DNA of 64,000 nt, from positions 73,959,474 through 74,023,473 of the forward strand of contig CM051025.1 in the NCBI GenBank assembly GCA_027627225.1, written 5' to 3'. The notes beneath the pieces are model-generated. The model did not search any database. It saw only the letters and a list, made by a program, of their open reading frames with translations, and had not been told where the DNA came from. Position 1 is the stretch's first letter. Each line of letters starts with the position of its first letter. Below are positions 23,071-34,965 of this stretch, one piece after another. The DNA comes from Congeria kusceri. Lineage: Eukaryota; Mollusca; Bivalvia; Myida; Dreissenidae. The position numbers and the translations under genes are program-made.

Positions 23071-26000
23071 GTATGATACATGCAGATAAACGAGTAATCA
23101 TTGTTGGTAACCAATATTAGCCGTTTCGTAGTAATAGTTGTTTTAAAGTTCTAAGAATTGGTGAGTATACTGATAAAATATGTAAGTTATAAGGAAAGTG
23201 ACATATATACAGGTATATTCGAAAATAATATCATGTATGTGGTTTCGTCTTTCGTCAATGTCTTTTGTTAGAAATTACGTAATTTTAACCCCGATTTTAC
23301 ATGCTCATCATTAATGACGCAAAACTATTAACGAGATTTCAATTAAGTACCCACATATGTGTTTGAGAGTTCAAATATCACCCAAGAAGTTACGCTCTGT
23401 AGTCAGTCTGGTATTTTAACAACTGTATCTAGCCAAGATCTACATGACGTAATAGCATTTAGTGCCACGTTTGAAGTTATTTGATAAATGATGAAGATAT
23501 AAACTGTCCTTGATAAATACTCATCGCGAAGAAAATGTAATATTATAGTATTACGCACCTGCAACTAAAAAATAAACTTTCACGTATAATACGTATCAAG
23601 CGTTGCGTTTGGAAGGAAACGGGCTCTAATCTGTATCCTTCAGCATGCCTTTAACATTTACCAATATGCCTGCACCAGACTTCACTCTTAATACGCAATC
23701 ATTAAATGTGGCGCGTCGTGGGAAAACCGGACTTAATATGCATGTGCGTAAAGTGTCGTCCCGGACTTTCCGCTTTTGTGGTATTTTCTGTTTCAAGGAA
23801 GTCTCTTCTAAACATAAATTCACAGTAGGCGGAAAGTGCCGTCCTAGATTAGCCTGTGCGGACTGTGAAATAATATATTCTGTTACAAAATATCGTTCAA
23901 TTTACGTTTAATTTACTTAGGGAGAATAAAAATCGGTGCAAACTTGAGTTGAAAAAAAGGCGAACGCAGACCTTCCAGAACGTAATTTCTGGTATTCAGT
24001 AATTGCTGAATTAAAACATACAGAGCCGCTTGCAAGTTCATGTTCAAGTTGAAGTTTAAACTTTACTTATTGTCGGAGTAAAGTTTAACGAAGACAACAT
24101 AAGCTATGAATAGCTATTTTCCGACATGTTGCAAAACACAAAAACTCTGGAGATAAAAATGAATCTTTTATGCAGATTGGCTTACTTAGGTGTCGTACTT
24201 TGGTGTCGTAAACAACAATGTATACGCACTTATACGTGCAAATGCCCATATACATGGTTAAAATGTTCTATGACTAGACCTTTGCAGTGCGTGAGACAAA
24301 GTACGCCCGTCTAGTTTTAAAGATAGTCACTCAACACAAACGAAATATAACGGCTCATATTATTATCTCCAAGAATCAAAAACGCAGTTGGAAATATGCA
24401 AAGAAGATATTATTGTAAATAAATTCGTATATAGTAAAGTACAGTAGGCAGTAAATAGTGTTACTCAAAATATTCTCAATGTCTTTTACAAAATACATCG
24501 AGGTAGAGGTGTGAGACGAAAAACAATACATAAGTAATAATATGTGTTAGTTAATATTGACTGCTGAATGGTGCAGAACATGGTTGTTCTTTTTTTAATA
24601 CTTTTTTTATGTATCAAGTGAGTTGAAATAAAAACGACAAATCTAGTTTGAAGCTTATATTTGGCAGATTAATGGTATTTCAACAAATACCAAAACTATG
24701 TCAAAATGTAGTGTACAACGCAAACATTAACATGACCTGACCAGCAACTGGAAATACCATCAAAGTATCACAACAACTATAAAAAAAATCTGTGTAAATA
24801 GATCTCTGGAATATCGTGTTTGTGTCACAAAACGGTAAAGTTTTGTGCAATTTATCTGTCATCAAGGACTATATGCATCTCCATATAAATTAGTATAGGT
24901 TATGTCACTAACTCTGTTATATAATTAAATACGTTTTACATTGAATGTATAAAGATTCCAAGTAACTTAATTATGGCGTTGTCTAATAGTCCGTTTAACG
25001 CCTTTCGCAACGTTTTATTATACTATGTTAGAAAGTGTAGTTGTCATAAAAGAACCATTGATGTTTTTAAGAACCTGTAAACATATAATATAGAAAATCA
25101 GTATGATGACTCAAGGGGATTTTGAGCAAAACTGACTTTAAATATGCAGATACACATTGAGACGTTCTAATGAAGAAATATTGCCTAAAGAATGTGTGTT
25201 TGAGCAATGACGTGTTATTTACCAGAACGTCCGCCAAACATCTATAAAATTAATTGAGATATAAGTGATAACGGCTCCCTTTCAGTAAACTAATATCCCA
25301 TCGGTGAAAATAAATCAAAAACACAATTCTCAATTGTATATTGTTTTTATAATTGAATTTCTAACTGTAGATAGATTTTCGGTAGTTTTTGTTTGGATAT
25401 TTTCTGAATCAACTTCAGCAATAAAAAATATGTGTTGCTTTATTATAGTAATTTGAGAAAATTGAACTGCATGAACTGATGTTAAAGATGGTAACAATTA
25501 CGTACACTGTCAATTCTATGCAACTAACATCTAAGTTAACAATGGTATCCCTATTTTTTAAGGAGTAGATACAATTTCATGCAGCCGGTGTAACTGTTTG
25601 TTGAGCCAGATTATTTCAGTTGTTGTGTTTTTGTGACAGAATGAAACTGTTCTACTTAATATGATATCCCGTTAGGAAATAGTATACATGTACAATAATT
25701 ATTTTATTAAAATACTACCTAACTCTGTACTCAGACACGGCACAAATATCATAAATAGTTTTAATGTTGGGTTCTATAGTTTATTCAGCTATATAAGTTT
25801 ATGTTAAACAGTATAATTGCTCTGTGGATCTGTTCTTTGTATCAAAAGGTCATAATAATTATTGTTATTCGGATATCGATTAATTTATTCAGTGTTTTTA
25901 TTATTTATTAAATAAAAAAACATTATCGTATATACAAATAACAAATTAATTTAGTCAGCATATATCATAGAATATTATTATTATTTGAGCACAATGAAAA

Positions 26001-26344
26001 TTTGATTTGAATAATGAATGTGCACCTACACATTTCGCCGTGTTTTGTATTGTAATGTCAGGTCTTAATTAGAAAGAAGCCTTTGCTATTAAATACTTCA
26101 TAGCTCATTAAAATTTACGAAACATGCTCCATAAAACATAACTAATCACTCGAATGAGATGTAGTGAAGTATGGTCAAACTCTTTACGTGTCTTAAGAGG
26201 CTATATTATTTTTGAACTTTTGCTTAAATGTGCTCCGTAGATAACAAAACAATATTCAAATTCTGATTTAATGCTATCCATACAATTTTAACTTCAGTTT
26301 TACATGGTAACATTTGTCTTAATTAGTTTAAACTAACCACATAC

Positions 26345-26612
26345 CGGGCCGGCTAGCTCAGTTGGTAGAGTGCCGAACTACAAATCGCGGGTTGGATTCC
26401 CAGCCCGGCCACATAACTTGTGTGGGATTGGTCATGAAATTATTTCTACGGCCATTCTCCCCCTGCCTCTGATTCAAGTAGGGCAGTTGTCAGTAACGTG
26501 CATAAGTATGTGCACTCAGTACTGGTAAACCAGCTTACCAAGGAAAAGTGTGAGTCGGTTAACTGACCGCCGTTATATGACTGAAATACTGTTGAATACG
26601 ACGAAAAAACAC
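26345..26612 (+). mobile_element. tRNA-derived SINE with long body
   Basis: The head GGCTAGCTCAGTTGGTAGAG (A box) with CGGGTTGGATTCCCAGCCCG (B box and paired arm) is close to a true tRNA. It continues into a body with CAAGTAGGGCAGTTGTCAGT, AAGTATGTGCACTCAGTACT, CCAGCTTACCAAGGAAAAGT and GACTGAAATACTGTTGAATA. This body looks like a SINE family common in bivalves (from memory). An overlapping minus-strand open frame (26446-26643) is a shadow. It lies just right of the end of unit A. Confidence 0.8.
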
Positions 26613-26852
26613 TAAGCACATCGTGAATGCCATGTATATTCATAAATATGATTACGCGATTTCAATTAAAAATCATGTACAATAATTTATCACTAAAATT
26701 GTCTTTAATTCGCTTAAATAAATCCTGTAATATGAACGCAGCAGTTAATGTGCTAAAATTGGCCAACGTCTGAATAATATAAATGCAATCTCACGAACAA
26801 AAATGTGAGCACTCTGTCAATCGATTATACAATAACGTTATTTGGTGTTAAT

Positions 26853-29432
26853 GTATGGAGGCTATCTTGTGCCAAAAATGTAATGATGTACAAACATAGA
26901 AATATAAGCGGAATTTTCAGATGTATAAAATCCATTCTCTAAAAATAAGAAAGTAAATCATCTAAATTCTATTTTCAAACAAGAAAAGTACATTATTGTG
27001 AAAACAAATCGAATTCTTGATTATCAACTAGATATCTACATAAAAATTAATAAGACAGCAGTCCTTTACATTTGGAAACATTAAAATCAGTATACAGTTC
27101 TTTATTTTGACCACTCGCATTATTACCCTGCACTTCTATTTCTTCTCAACGTACATATGAAAATGTAAAATAACGATGAAGTTTTGGCATCTGACCAACT
27201 TACTTTCACACTTCACCGATTGCGATTCGGTAATGACAAATCGCGATTCGGAAATGACAAATCGCAAGTTGCAATTTCACTGACTTCCATATAAGGAAAT
27301 GCTTACGGAGTTTTCCGAAGTATTCTCCCCGCCCCCAATTTACTCCGGTGTTGTTCGGGATTCACCGTATGCAAATTAATGTAATCGATGAAGTTTGGCC
27401 ATGAAATGGTTTACCAGTACAATCAAGAGCTCCGTCTACAAATCGCGCAAGTTAATTTTCAAAGTACTTGCCTGACAGGACAAGTTGGTAGTCAAGCTAA
27501 TGCACAGCTCTGAAACACTGGCTTAGAGTAATTAATCTAATGAATGAGTCACTAAACACATATTTAGAGCTACTGTTAATGTACATTGTATATGTGCTTA
27601 ACTCAATTTCTGTGTAGGGCCCAACATGTGCTAGAAGCAAATCTGTTACTTGATTTTGGTAAATATCACAGTGCCAATAACTCCTCTCATCGCTTTTGAT
27701 CCAATGCATGAACTTTAACAAAAAAGTTCCACAGAAATAAGTATTTGTCTCAACGACTGTTTCTATTTTTTTCATGAAATTGGAAATATATTTTAAATTA
27801 AGAAAAAAAGTATCCTAAAGTGCCCTATTTTAAAGCCTTTAAGAACATAAATATGATGTTTCTCTAATGCAATTGTATTTTGAAAAATAATACAAAGGTA
27901 TCACTCAGTAATTTCTTCTTGTTAAAATAAAAACAATAAATTGGCATTCTCTATCAAACAAAGATTTCAACTGGTCAAATTATATTGACAAACGATTCAA
28001 GACCCTCCACATTTTCTGAGAGGGACTTAAAATAAAGCCTTTGGTTGCATGCCTTATATAACCCAAAAGAACAAGGCTGTACAGAAATCAGTTAATATTT
28101 ACATAGAAATAATGAAATTCAGAACATGTTATTATATTAAGTTCATTATAATAACAATTAAATGTCATTTTTAAGAACCTTGCATAATTATTGCACATGT
28201 ACAAGTGTATGTTGTTGTTGTTTTTTTTTTTCAGGACATACCCAGTTGTGAATCAAAACATTACCATATACTAGTAACTAGCACAAAGATATAAGTAGGC
28301 CTACTGCTTTTTGTGAGTGAACATAATGACAATGGAAATGGTCGCTTTTATAATTTTTACACATGTCTTTTCTTAAAGCTTAATATAATTAATACATTTG
28401 CCATGAACATACATTACCAATTACTTTTGATATAAAATATACACACAATAATTTTTTTAAATGATAAACTAAAATATGTCACAATTAGGTTATGTGACAG
28501 ATTAAAGTACTGTAGTTAATGTCTTCTGTATGACAGAAACTCTCAGAACAGCTTTTGCTCACACTCACAGCCGACACAGGCATTTGTGGAATCAAATATC
28601 AGCTTTTTTAACAATTGTCAATATGTATACGCCGTGGTAGCTGAAATAATTCGCGTTCAGAATAAATCTGAACAGCAAAAACCATCAAAAGACTCTATGG
28701 CGGCAATATATATTGACCAACGCCGTGGTTTCTGCTGAAATATATCTTACATTACCGAGACAGATAGATGGCTTAATAAATTCCATAGATAATACGAACA
28801 TATATTTCTTTCCGGTGTCCGGATTTACATACTGTCCGGATGTATTTACGTAACTTTGCTAGAATGTATATTTGACATAAACGGTCTACAGTACTGTAGA
28901 CCTTCCACTAAATCCGGTAATTTCCGATGATGCACGAGCGTTCGATAGGCTCCTCCCACATTCTTATTGACATTTTCCATATATGGGCATGTGCAAAATT
29001 CGATACTTGTTTCTTTCGAGTTTTGTAAACCGAGAAATGTAAACGGCGACTTTCCATTTGCGTTGTTCCACTGTCGCTTTGTCAGATGAACTTTTTCGCA
29101 TATTCAAAACATTGAATTAAGTAAAGCTAGATCTTTTTTATGAGAAATTATTCAATAGAATGGATATTATATAGGATTTTGGTTTTCTACCGATTCCTTT
29201 TCCATAACATAACATTAGAAGTTGCACAAAACCATGTTGCGATTAACTAACAGCGAAAGAGCGGAATTATATTTCTTAAAATAAAATCGTATTTCTACAA
29301 TTGCACGTGTAATATTGAAAACTGCAAAATGTTAGTTAATTTTTAACCGCTTTACATTTGTAATTTGTCGATTTGTACAAAATTTTTCTACAAAAAACAT
29401 TTGTACATTTTTGGCACAAGATAGCCTCCATA
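26853..29432. mobile_element. 2.58-kb non-autonomous DNA transposon with perfect 29-bp TIRs and 6-bp target duplication
   Basis: The left end (26853-26881, TATGGAGGCTATCTTGTGCC and nine more bases) is repeated without mismatch as the inverted right end (29404-29432). TTAATG flanks both sides (26847-26852 and 29433-29438) and fits a target-site duplication. The interior has no transposase-like frame; the only open frame (27497-27775, minus) shows no recognisable motif. A short internal repeat around GCGATTCGGTAATGACAAAT lies at 27221-27270. The element fills most of the gap between units A and B. Confidence 0.85.
28883..28902. repeat. Perfect 20-bp palindrome
   Basis: GGTCTACAGTACTGTAGACC equals its own reverse complement. 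It lies inside the 2.58-kb element near further GTCCGGA motifs (28818-28845). Role unknown. Confidence 0.9.
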
Positions 29433-30819
29433 TTAATGAACCATGAGATGTCAATGAGGAAGTCCTCCAAATGTCACTGGTTATATTCACAGACCAAGTG
29501 AGTAGAAGGAGAAGAAATTAAATACACGCACGGTAAACGAAAATACCACACCATAACAATGGCTATGAACATGGTTGTTGCGATTATTTTTATATAGAAA
29601 GAAATGATTACCGGTGGATTTAATACAGAAAGATACCCAGTCGCTCTACTTTGTCCTACTTATTGTCAGACTTGTATCGCAGAGAAATAAAACTTAGAAA
29701 AACTGAATTGCAACAGCGGCTGTTAACAGCAATTTTGCCGAACTTAATTCCTTAAGCGTTTGTCACTTATTCTCTTAATATAACCATGAAAGGTCGATTG
29801 ACATAAAATATGCATATGGATAACTTTCCGGATTAGGCAAACGTAATTCGGCGCTTATTTCGTTCAGTTTCTGTTTCAATTGTAATAATGTGTTAAAACA
29901 TCGGATACATTTTAATCAAACATACTAAATTTATTAGCATTTTTGTAAATTTCTTTTCCTGGTTTAAAATTATTTATCGTAAAAGCCTTATTTGTTTTAC
30001 TGTCACTTTTTGTAACCTGATTACCAACTGTCATCTATTAGAAGATATGTTTTTAAAACAAAAATTTGCCACATTGTTTATTTTCTGGAAGAAATGAAGC
30101 TTTTAAGTATCATTTTTGCATAAATTAAAGCCGACACTAACACAAAAATGTCCTACTGGCTAAGCCAGGAAAATGGGTTAGAAAGCTTGTAGATTTATTC
30201 ATAGATAATGGCTTTACTGGATGAAACTCTTATTTGTAAATTGGAGTGGTATGTCATGTACACGTATTAGCCAGATTGTACAGAATTATCTTCAAGATAT
30301 GTATTACCATAACTAATCACAGAGTTTGAGTTGTTAACTGAACGAAAACAACGAGCAAATTGATGAATCGGATATACATGAACTGCCGACATCTTTCTGT
30401 TAATATGTTGATTTACTATTAATGTAATTTTGAGGCGTATTTTGCTACACGCCGCCTCATTGACTACGCCATCGTAACAATCTTCAAAAAATATTAAACA
30501 AACTAATGTTGCATGTGTTGATTTAATTAAGTACATTTCAGTTAGTATTATTTAATTAAACGACAATACAATCTAGATTTGTAATTTAAATATTTGACTG
30601 AAATAAGTTTGATTAAGCTCGGGTGTAAATTGTTAAACTGGTGTCAATAAATGATCATTTCAGGACGGAACTTAGAAGGTATATACATTTTTAGTGTTTG
30701 CCATTGACAGAAGCTATTGTTACATAATTAATGTCCATTCATAGGGCTTCACAAACGCTTCACAATGTTTACAACGTGCTCTTATTTTACACTGTAAACT
30801 AGAATAACATGAAGCAATA

Positions 30820-31602
30820 AAACTAGTAGTATCCGTGATTTTTCTTTTCAATTGAAAATGCGGTTGTTGTGCTACAAACCTCAAGATTTTAATCACTCTA
30901 TACTATTCTACATTATATTACCTACATCATAATGATGTAATATTATTAAATTCTATGCCAGATTAACGGTGATAGTGCGGCTACAAACACAAGTGGATTC
31001 CGGAAAATGGGCTTTTGATTACCCCTTTGGCGCCCCTTAAAAATTTGCTGATTGTAAGCGGGAGGTAACCATGGTATTATCGAAGTAGACGCTTCCCCTG
31101 CATTGAAATTTTGTCAAAATCGTCCCGAAACTAGCCGTATAATTTAGTAAACATTTCTAAATTGCAATTCTTTGTTAATATTTTCTTTAAGTAAACATTT
31201 TGCGATTGCAATTCTTGTTTTTCTTAATAAAATATATTTCAAGAAGAATGCTTGTTTGAATAAATGGATGGTGGTGTTTAAATACTAAAATTGCTGCTTT
31301 ATGTGAATAACCTAACGATCACCCTTGGTAAACCGAAAATAGGGAAGTACAAGATAAAAATAGGTGTCCAATTATAGATTAATGCGCATGCGCAAAGACG
31401 TGCGCGTGAATGCCCAGCGAGGAGTTAAGTTGTTTTGAGATTTTTTTATAACAAAATGTAAATATCTTTAAAATATGAAGTTTTGGAGACTTCAACTTAT
31501 TCTGCGTTTGGAACAGTTGCTAGGTGATGTTTGTAAACTCAACATTCAATGATGGAGAGCTTTTACACCTTTGAATATTCTAATCACGGATACTGCTAGT
31601 TT
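30820..31602. mobile_element. 0.78-kb non-autonomous TIR element in unit B
   Basis: The ends are inverted repeats of 21 bp with one mismatch: left AAACTAGTAGTATCCGTGAT (30820 onwards), right AATCACGGATACTGCTAGTT (31582 onwards). Sequence on both sides aligns with unit A near 2780-2920 without the element. No open frame of interest. The target duplication is unclear. Confidence 0.7.
31383..31394. promoter_or_regulatory. NRF-1-type palindrome
   Basis: TGCGCATGCGCA fits the consensus of the NRF-1 binding site and is rare by chance in AT-rich DNA. It lies in the unit-B TIR element, 3.1 kb upstream of exon B. Only a motif match. Confidence 0.35.
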
Positions 31603-32658
31603 ACGGATACTACTCGCCAACCAGTACAGGCATTCTGTTCACGTTCATTCATACACTATTGTATGAATTGACAAATGTATTGCTTCCCGAACTGCATTTT
31701 CTGCGAAATCCTTAAACATAAATCATAACATAAATCACGACAAACTAAGTTATGGTTTATTTAAATCATTTTATTTAAACGATAATGAAAAAACTCAATA
31801 AAATGTACTAGTATACTGTTTACAGTGCAAACATTAAAATGAAACAAGTATAAAAGAGCGTAAAATACTATTTCATACTACAATAACATATTGTTTATGA
31901 TTTGACAAAAGTTCGTTCAACATACGAGCAATGTAAGAATGGTTGCAGTTAAAATGATGTCATCATAAATGTCATCATAAATGCATCCTTTTAATGAGTT
32001 TAAATATTTTCCGCTAAACCACAAAATGTATGATAGACGTTTTCCCTCCCTGACAATATCAGTTATCTAACAGTTATTATTAAAGTATTCAAGTCAACAT
32101 GGTCGATGGAAACTAGGTACAAGTTTATGAAAATGTCACTGTTGATTAATAGGTCATATTCATTATTTATTACAGCAACACATTATTATATTTGTACATG
32201 TATTTGACCATCATTGTCTTTGTTTTCACTAATGCATTATTTTATCTTAGGAACAACAACCAAAACAACATGTACACATGTACACATGTATAACGTCAAA
32301 AAGCAATTCAAGCAGATAAAAACGACAATGAAGCAAACAAGTAAATTGATAGCAGCAAGGTTTATTGCCATTTCCAAATCACCTGGCAAGTGCGAAGGAC
32401 GTAAAGCACACACCGCATTGTGTTTATACTGGTCAAGTAGGTACATTACCCGCTTGTCATAAACTTAAGTATGCTAAGTATTTAGACCTGCCGTACATAA
32501 CAATCCAATCAACATTAAAAGCATGCTTGTTTAGTCCGCAGTACAGTGGACTATGACGGACGTTTCCGCTCCATCGCATAGCATATTAATATAACCGAAG
32601 AAAACACACAAATTATGTATTTAGCTGTATGGTGTCTTCATGCGGACTTCCATAATTA

Positions 32659-32842
32659 GTTTAAACCTATTTATTTTAGCTCGATCGCATCGATAGCCTT
32701 AGGCTTATGGAAACACTCTCGAGTGCGTTTCCTGGGTAGGACCAGTACTTGGTGTCTTTGGAGGAGATACGCTCCCAGAGTGGGGATCGAACCCGGGACC
32801 TCCCGGTCGCTAGGCGGACACCATATCCACTACGCCACCGCG
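32659..32842 (-). mobile_element. tRNA-derived SINE with 13-bp target-site duplication
   Basis: On the minus strand it starts with a tRNA-like head: GGTGGCGTAGTGGATATGG (A box), then GGGTTCGATCCCC (B box). It continues with ACACCAAGTACTGGTCCTAC and CCAGGAAACGCACTCGAGAG. ACTTCCATAATTA flanks it on both sides (32646-32658 and 32843-32855). Unit A has a single diverged copy of the target near 4840 and no SINE, so insertion followed the duplication. The related copy is at 18318-18475. Confidence 0.9.
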
Positions 32843-34541
32843 ACTTCCATAATTATACAATCACATTATTATGGTGTTTCGTAAAATGCATTTAAAATGT
32901 TGTCAATTTTAACATCTTTTCCTAGTACATATCATTTCTCGCATTGATATAAACAATTATAATCTAATTAGAAAATTGAAGACACTACACTCTTTTTCAA
33001 AATTGATTATGATGCAGATATTTGTACGTACTGTACATTTCCACGCCTTATCACTTAGATCATATCATCCATATCTCATAATAGCAAGATGTCGTATAAC
33101 CTTATCAATATGTAGGTAGCCATATGGCTTATGTAACAGCATAAACAGCGTGTGCACATGTACAAGATGATCATAATTATACTTGATAGGTTCAGTACTA
33201 GTATCATATGAAAATAATTTATATACACACACATAACAACTGTATAAAATAAATAAAATGTACAACTCGCTTTGATAATGCAAAGTTTAACAAATTTAAA
33301 CATCATAAAGAAAATAGAGTATGGACATTCCAAAGACGAAAACAACCTAAAATAAATTATTTTTAACCATTCAATATCTTTATTAATAATGAATGTTCTT
33401 TTTTCTTTAGTACAACGACCTGTGAATGGTACTGTGAAGACAGTTGTAAGTGTCACATTTACATTAACTGTAGGAGCACGTTTAGTGCATGAAAACACGT
33501 GGGATAATGAATTATTTATTTTCAATTAATGGGCAGCGGTGTTCAGTGCGTAATGCGTTCCAAGTATCCAAGAAGTAACGAAACATTCACGTACTGGATT
33601 ATTCCTTAATATGTTGAATTTTCGGGGAACTGTATTTGGAAACATCGAGGCTCAAGTGTGTAAAAAAATCGCCCAAGATTACTGGGAGCTAAAAGCACGT
33701 CACCATTTTGTCATTGCACAGCTGGTTTGGCAATTGGCAATACACCTCTCTAACATAGCATCGAAGAGACAGTGGTTTCCATTGCAACGATGCTCATAGC
33801 ATTTCTGACAAGACCGAATCATCACTGGTTGAAAGTGGTGAATAGCAAACTCTTCAATCGGGATGCAGAGCTCTCGGCAGCCGCTGGGTTTATGTTGCAG
33901 TCGCTGATGAGCGTTCAATAACAACCAGTTGCCGTGTAGATACCGTTTCAAAAGGCCACGCGTTCTTGAAAAACATATGTCGGCGGTGTTACCACCATTT
34001 TTTGGAATATTAAAATTGTGTTGCTGACCTGTAGAGTGTATCTAAAATGAATAATAGCTGACAAATGAATGGATCATTGCATTAGTTTTACGGTTGAAAT
34101 GCAATTAAATATAGCCTCAAGCGGGTATAGGATTGACCGGCTGTTAAACTTTATGCTACGAAGTTAATTTAACATGAACGTGAAAAAATATTGAAACGAT
34201 GGGATTATGAGATATTATTCTACAATAATTTTAAATAAACAAGTGTTTTGCTGTAATATAATGCAAGGTAAGAGTTGAATAAACTTTCAGTTCTCTATAG
34301 GACTCTGCGTGGTTATTTTTGACATTTTATACTGCCCAGTTAAGCGAAGGTTTGAAACATTAAACTTGGTCAATGTCTTTTGACATTAAAGATAAATCGT
34401 AAATGGTGCGAAATTGTTAAGTGTTTAACGTGTTTATTGTATATGCCGTTATTAATATGATTACCTATCGGATGCCGTGCCATTGCAACGTAGTGGACTT
34501 TGGATAATTTACATCCATGTGCTAATGGTGTTACATTTAAA

Positions 34542-34965
34542 ATGGCGAATATAACAAGTGAAACGCTGTTATTAACTACATTACAAAATACGACACAAGT
34601 CTACGTAAACATGGATATGAAAGAAACTAGCGAAACTGCGACAAACTCATCCGTGATAGAATATTTCAAGAATGAAACGGCAAGAGCCTCTATACAGAAC
34701 TCACGAGACTTGACTACAAGTGATATTATTACACTGCCTCTTTATGCACTTATTTTCATTTTTGCGGTAGCTGGCAATCTGCTTGTCGTTTTCACATTAG
34801 TACAGAACAAAAGAATGCGGACGGTGACGAACGTGTTTCTTCTGAATCTTTCCGTCAGCGACCTGCTCCTTGCAATATTTTGTATGCCCTTCACCATCAT
34901 ACCAATAATGCTTCGCAATTTCGTCTTCGGGGAATTTATGTGCATATCCATTCGCTATTTACAAG
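34542..34965 (+). CDS. CCKR: Receptor first coding exon B (N-terminus, TM1, TM2), intact
   Basis: 141 codons plus one base, ending at a GTAAGC donor (34966). The start is the ATG at 34542, shared with exon A; there is no in-frame ATG further upstream. The N-terminus (about 65 residues) has glycosylation sites NIT, NTT and NSS plus NET. TM1 is about residues 69-91 (GNLLVVFTLVQN, N1.50 in GN). The first intracellular loop is KRMRTVTN. TM2 has the conserved LSVSD (D2.50) and FCMPF typical of CCK receptors. The first extracellular loop ends NFVFGEFMC, whose cysteine should pair with the second extracellular loop (FTC in exon 2). Joining to 57075 gives YLQG-VSVSVS, as at this point in CCK receptors. 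It sits in unit B; whether it is transcribed is unknown. Confidence 0.8.

Larger units (their letters stand above)
1..26065. repeat. Segmental duplication unit A (carries receptor exon A)
   Basis: From about position 31 this segment aligns in order and in the same orientation with 29575-40725. Matching anchors (A/B) include 46/29579, 1765/30066, 2725/30735, 4640/32470, 5555/33620, 7890/33690, 8706/34542, 10210/35825, 21035/36000, 21660/37050, 23440/38440, 25170/39900 and about 26050/40690. Unit A is about 26 kb against 11 kb for B. The excess is mostly insertions: 849-1753, about 5625-7885, 10376-21030 and about 22480-23065. Outside the receptor exon the shared sequence has no reading frame kept in both copies. 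Stretches not otherwise listed (31-848, 1760-3190, 3350-5620, 7885-8705, 9091-10371, 21035-22480, 23066-26065) hold only this duplicated non-coding sequence. Confidence 0.85.

Noticed and set aside
26345..26415. Functional tRNA gene
   Set aside because: The A and B boxes are good, but the sequence continues into a SINE body and the anticodon arm is poor.
33076..33525. 149-codon minus-strand open frame
   Set aside because: The matching part of unit A (about 5060-5400) does not keep the frame, there is no domain or signal, and it lies in duplicated non-coding DNA.
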